Part shown: positions 61,020 to 64,000 of the stretch, piece after piece
Layout of the letters: each line of letters opens with the position of its first letter
Numbering within the stretch: position 1 is the stretch's first letter
NCBI RefSeq assembly: GCF_022698165.1
Contig: NZ_JALDAY010000010.1
Coordinates: forward strand, 372,001 to 436,000
Direction of reading: 5' to 3'
DNA length: 64,000 bases
Source of the DNA: Streptomyces cylindrosporus
GTDB lineage: Bacteria; Actinomycetota; Actinomycetes; Streptomycetales; Streptomycetaceae
Program-made: the position numbers and the translations under genes
The notes under the pieces: generated by a model
Databases searched by the model: none
What the model was told of the DNA's origin: nothing
The model's input: the letters and a program-made list of their open reading frames with translations, nothing else

Positions 61020-61613
61020 ATGGCCCAGGCGCGGTTGAAGGCACGTAAGCAGTCCGAGTCCGTCCTGGCGGAACGGTTCGCCGTGTTCGCCGAGTGCCTG
61101 CTCACCGGGGTGTGGATCGCGGTCGCGTCGGTGGGGGTGGTCACCTATCCGGCGGCCTTCGCCGCCGGCGCCCGCCATCTGCGGCGGCGGACGGCTCATC
61201 AGGGCGGCGGCTGGCGGGAGTTCGTGAGCGACTTCCGTACGGCCGTGCGCGGCGGGTGGGCCGTCGGGCTCGGCGGGTGGGCCGCGGTGGCGGTGGCTTG
61301 GGTGGACGTCCAGGCCGTGCGCGCCGGGATCCCCGGCGGGCCGCTGGTCGGGGCCGTCGGGCTGTTCGCGCTGATCGGGGTCGCCGTGGCGGGGCTGCGC
61401 GCGGCGGCGGTGTGGGCGCCGGGGGAGCGGTGGCGGGCGCTGCTCGCCGCCGCCGGGCGGCGGACCGTGCTGGACCCCGCCGGTTCCTTCTTGATCGTCG
61501 GCGGGCTGGCCCTGGTGGGGCTGTCCGCCTGGATTGTCGCGCCGTTGGCGGTTCCCGTGATGGGGGCCGTTGTGGCGGCTGCTGTTGCTGTGGAGGAGCG
61601 GCGGCGCCGGTGA
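61020..61613 (+). CDS. YesL-like (DUF624) membrane protein
   Basis: A 197-residue protein with four or five hydrophobic helices. The pattern (E-C-L-L-T-G near the start, TYPAAFAAGARHLRRRT and WREFVSDFRTA) matches the YesL/DUF624 family found beside carbohydrate ABC importers in Bacillus pectin loci. Its biochemical role is unknown. It starts 10 nt after the second permease. Confidence 0.72.
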   Translation: MAQARLKARKQSESVLAERFAVFAECLLTGVWIAVASVGVVTYPAAFAAGARHLRRRTAHQGGGWREFVSDFRTAVRGGWAVGLGGWAAVAVAWVDVQAVRAGIPGGPLVGAVGLFALIGVAVAGLRAAAVWAPGERWRALLAAAGRRTVLDPAGSFLIVGGLALVGLSAWIVAPLAVPVMGAVVAAAVAVEERRRR

Positions 61614-61628
61614 GTGCCGCACCAGTGC

Positions 61629-61639
61629 TATGTGACATA
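61629..61639 (+). promoter_or_regulatory. Candidate GntR/FadR-type operator
   Basis: TATGTGACATA is symmetric about its central base and fits the GT-N-AC type core of FadR-subfamily GntR operators. It lies 64 nt before the lyase gene in the 90-nt gap after the YesL-like gene. Short and therefore weak evidence. Confidence 0.35.
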
Positions 61640-61703
61640 TCACTGTAACTCCCATCTGTCATGCCCCTGATCATCCGCACCCGCAAAGGAAAGGCCGACC
61701 CAC

Positions 61704-64000
61704 ATGTCCCCCATCCCCCGCAGGTCCCTCCTCAAGGCCGCCGCCGTCGCCGGGGCCGCCGCGCAGTTCAGCTGGGCGCTGGGTGCCAAGGATGCCCAGG
61801 CCGCCCCCAGAACCGAGGCCGCCGACGCCGATCCGGTGACCCTGGACTGGCTGGAGGAGGGCGGTCTGGGCGCCGCCCCCGGTTCGACCGTCGGCGTGCC
61901 CTGGCCGAAGGGCGCGTTCCAGCCCGACCAGGCCTTCGCGGTCACCGACGCCGACGGCAAGGCCGTACCCGTGCAGTCCTGGCCGATCGCCTACTGGCCG
62001 GACGGGTCCCTCAAGTGGTCCGCGCACGCGGTGAGTTCGGGCTCCGGCAAGCTCACGCTCGCCGCAGGCGAGTCGGCCGCCCCCGACCGGAAGGTCACCG
62101 TCGACAGGAGCGGCGGCACGATCGACGTGTCGACCGGTGTGATCACGGCGAAGATCGGCAAGAACGGCTCGACCGTCGTCAAGTCCGTGACCCGCGGCTC
62201 GACGGAGATCGCCAGGAACGGGCGGCTGGTCCTCATCCGCCAGCCGGAGATCGAGGACGAGGACCAGGGCACGGTGAAGACCGAGCGCTTCGACGGGGCG
62301 ATCGGAGCGGTGACCGTCGAACAGGACGGCCCCGTACGGGCGGTGGTGCGCATCGACGGCAAGCACCGCAAGGGAGACCGGAGTTGGCTGCCGTTCTCGA
62401 TCCGGCTGTACTTCTACGCGGGCGCCGACTCCTTCCGGATGGTGCACACCATCACGTACGACGGCACACAGGAACCGGGCAAGGCGAGCGGGGACTTCAT
62501 CCGCGGGCTCGGCGTGCGCTTCGACGTGCCGATGCGGGACGAGTCGTACGACCGGCACATCCGCATCGGCGGCGAGGGCACCGGCCTGCTGCGGGAGGCC
62601 GTCAAGGGCATCACCGGTCTGCGCCGCGATCCGGGCGCGGCCGTACAGGCGGCGCAGTACGCCGGGCAGAAGCTGCCCGACCCGGCCACCTGGGACCAGC
62701 GGGTGACGACCCGCCTTCAGTACATCCCGGAGTGGGGCGACTACACGCTCTCCCAGCTCTCCGCCGACGGCTTCACGCTGCGCAAGAGGACCAGGAAGGG
62801 GTACGGCTGGATCGGCGCCGGCGGTGGCAAGCGGGCCTCCGGGTTCGGTTACGTCGGGGGCGCGAGCGGCGGATTCTCCTTCGGGCTCAGGGACTTCTGG
62901 GAGAAGTACCCGGCACAGCTCGACATCCGGGACGCGCACACGGACTCCGCCGAGGTCACCCTCTGGCTCTGGTCGCCCGAGGCGCAGCCCATGGACCTGC
63001 GCTTCTACCACGACGGCATGGGCCAGGACACGTACGCCGAGCAGCTCGAAGGCCTCAACATCACCTACGAGGACTACGAGCCGGAGTTCGGCACCCCGTA
63101 CGGCATAGCCCGCACCTCCGAACTCCTCTTCTGGGCCAACGAGTCGACGCCGACGGCCGAGACGCTGGCTCAACAGGTGGAGGCCGTAAGGGTGTTGCCG
63201 CAGCTCGCCGCACCGCCCAGGCAGCTCATCAAGGCGAAGGTGTTCGGGCCGGGGCTGTACTCCGAGCCGGACCGCTCCACGCCGGCCAAGGCGAAGATCG
63301 AGGACCACCTCGACTTCCTCTTCACCTACTACAAGGACCAGGTGGAGCAACGCCGTTGGTACGGATTCTGGGACTACGGCGACATCATGCACACCTATGA
63401 CACGGTGCGGCACGTGTGGCGGTACGACATCGGCGGCTACGCCTGGGACAACTCCGAGCTGTCGCCGGACCTCTGGCTGTGGTTCGCGTACCTCAGAAGC
63501 GGCCGCTCCGACATCTTCCGGTTCGCCGAGGCGATGACGCGGCACACCGGAGAGGTCGACGTCTACCACATCGGGCAGTGGGCGGGGCTCGGCACCCGGC
63601 ACGGGGTGCAGCACTACGCCGACAGCGCCAAGCAGCAGCGCATCGCCAACACGACGTACCGGCGCTACTACTACTTCCTCACCGCGGACGAGCGGGTCGG
63701 CGACCTCATGCACGCCAACGTCGACTCCGACGAGACGTTCCTCGTCCTCGACCCGCAGCGCAAGGTGCGGACCGACCCGTACACACCGGACCGGCACGCC
63801 CTGTCGATCGGGTTCGGCACGGACTGGAGCGGGCTCGTGTCCGCCTGGCTGACCGAGTGGGAGCGCAAGGGGCCCAAGTGGGAGAAGGCGAAGGCGCGGG
63901 TGCTGTCGACGATGGAGGGCATCGCCGCGCAGCCCAACGGCTTTGTGCAGGGGAGCGGGCTGTACGACCTCGACACCGGGAAGTTCGCCGTCGCGACGAC
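61704..64000 (+). CDS. Tat-exported exo-rhamnogalacturonan lyase-like protein (3' end outside window)
   Basis: At least 765 residues without a stop. The N-terminus is a Tat signal (RRSLLKAAAVAGAAAQFSWA). The rest resembles the PcRGLX/YetA family of exo-rhamnogalacturonan lyases (PL26): VTLDWLEEG, VPWPKGAFQP, LYFYAGADSFRMVHTITYDG, IKAKVFGPGLY, YGFWDYGDIMHTYD, YDIGGYAWDNSE, DVYHIGQWAGLGTRHGVQHY. It would cleave rhamnogalacturonan I outside the cell, feeding the importer just upstream. AAAGGAAAGG precedes the ATG. The start codon is not in doubt but the length is. Confidence 0.8.
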   Translation, partial: MSPIPRRSLLKAAAVAGAAAQFSWALGAKDAQAAPRTEAADADPVTLDWLEEGGLGAAPGSTVGVPWPKGAFQPDQAFAVTDADGKAVPVQSWPIAYWPDGSLKWSAHAVSSGSGKLTLAAGESAAPDRKVTVDRSGGTIDVSTGVITAKIGKNGSTVVKSVTRGSTEIARNGRLVLIRQPEIEDEDQGTVKTERFDGAIGAVTVEQDGPVRAVVRIDGKHRKGDRSWLPFSIRLYFYAGADSFRMVHTITYDGTQEPGKASGDFIRGLGVRFDVPMRDESYDRHIRIGGEGTGLLREAVKGITGLRRDPGAAVQAAQYAGQKLPDPATWDQRVTTRLQYIPEWGDYTLSQLSADGFTLRKRTRKGYGWIGAGGGKRASGFGYVGGASGGFSFGLRDFWEKYPAQLDIRDAHTDSAEVTLWLWSPEAQPMDLRFYHDGMGQDTYAEQLEGLNITYEDYEPEFGTPYGIARTSELLFWANESTPTAETLAQQVEAVRVLPQLAAPPRQLIKAKVFGPGLYSEPDRSTPAKAKIEDHLDFLFTYYKDQVEQRRWYGFWDYGDIMHTYDTVRHVWRYDIGGYAWDNSELSPDLWLWFAYLRSGRSDIFRFAEAMTRHTGEVDVYHIGQWAGLGTRHGVQHYADSAKQQRIANTTYRRYYYFLTADERVGDLMHANVDSDETFLVLDPQRKVRTDPYTPDRHALSIGFGTDWSGLVSAWLTEWERKGPKWEKAKARVLSTMEGIAAQPNGFVQGSGLYDLDTGKFAVAT

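Overview
The window is a core chromosomal segment of a Streptomyces-like actinomycete. The evidence is very high GC with GC-ending codons, frequent GTG and TTG starts, GTGA/ATGA start-stop overlaps, an SsgB sporulation protein, CGNR zinc-finger proteins and Tat/lipobox exported proteins. The gene order (argCJBDR, argH, metNIQ, cobalamin genes, a tRNA cluster, ssgB) resembles the Streptomyces core as I remember it. No phage, transposase, integrase or CRISPR array is visible. Both ends are cut inside genes: a cysteine desulfurase-like gene on the left and a rhamnogalacturonan lyase-like gene on the right.

Layout. 0-6.3 kb: the desulfurase-like gene, a CGNR protein, then a YfhO / GT2 / GtrA set that looks like a three-component extracytoplasmic glycosylation module; the YfhO gene carries a 36-bp minisatellite. 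6.3-11.2 kb: the argCJBDR operon behind a promoter with an ARG-box-like palindrome. 11.2-18.5 kb: a minus-strand operon of two transmembrane flavocytochromes, two FMN_bind proteins (one internally duplicated) and the flavin transferase ApbE, facing a two-component system; direct repeats of 11-bp period lie between them. 18.5-24.1 kb: an L,D-transpeptidase, a duplicated secreted protein, argG and argH, and an aldo/keto reductase. 24.1-26.3 kb: a TetR regulator with a nested-palindrome operator, translationally overlapping an MFS exporter. 26.3-28.9 kb: a large protein joining a trypsin-like protease to a KAP P-loop NTPase. This is the most defence-like gene here.

28.9-33.8 kb: lipid and phosphate metabolism (PlsC acyltransferase, secreted glycerophosphodiesterase, possible PHO box), a small sigma factor, an acetyltransferase, two small membrane proteins and a HAD phosphatase. 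33.8-36.8 kb: the metNIQ methionine importer behind a 28-residue leader peptide whose end is rich in Cys and Met codons. 37.6-44.8 kb: corrinoid and siroheme genes (CbiE-CbiT fusion; BluB-CobT fusion with about 800 residues of low-complexity N-terminus; CysG). 44.8-50.3 kb: rRNA methyltransferase, NUDIX, Ser/Thr kinase, small proteins, a dispersed-type repeat, an APH-like kinase and a His-rich zinc ribbon protein. 50.4-50.8 kb: five tRNAs on the minus strand (three Val-GAC, Cys-GCA, Gly-GCC). 51-57.4 kb: PabB/PabC-like enzymes, a double GNAT protein, a DsbA-like protein, small membrane proteins, a second CGNR protein, ssgB, a PGPGW membrane protein and tRNA-Val(CAC). 57.8-64 kb: a carbohydrate ABC importer, a YesL-like membrane protein and a Tat-exported lyase, probably for pectin rhamnogalacturonan.

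Functions were assigned by reading translated proteins and recognising motifs. No database search was run. Starts and regulatory sites are predictions.
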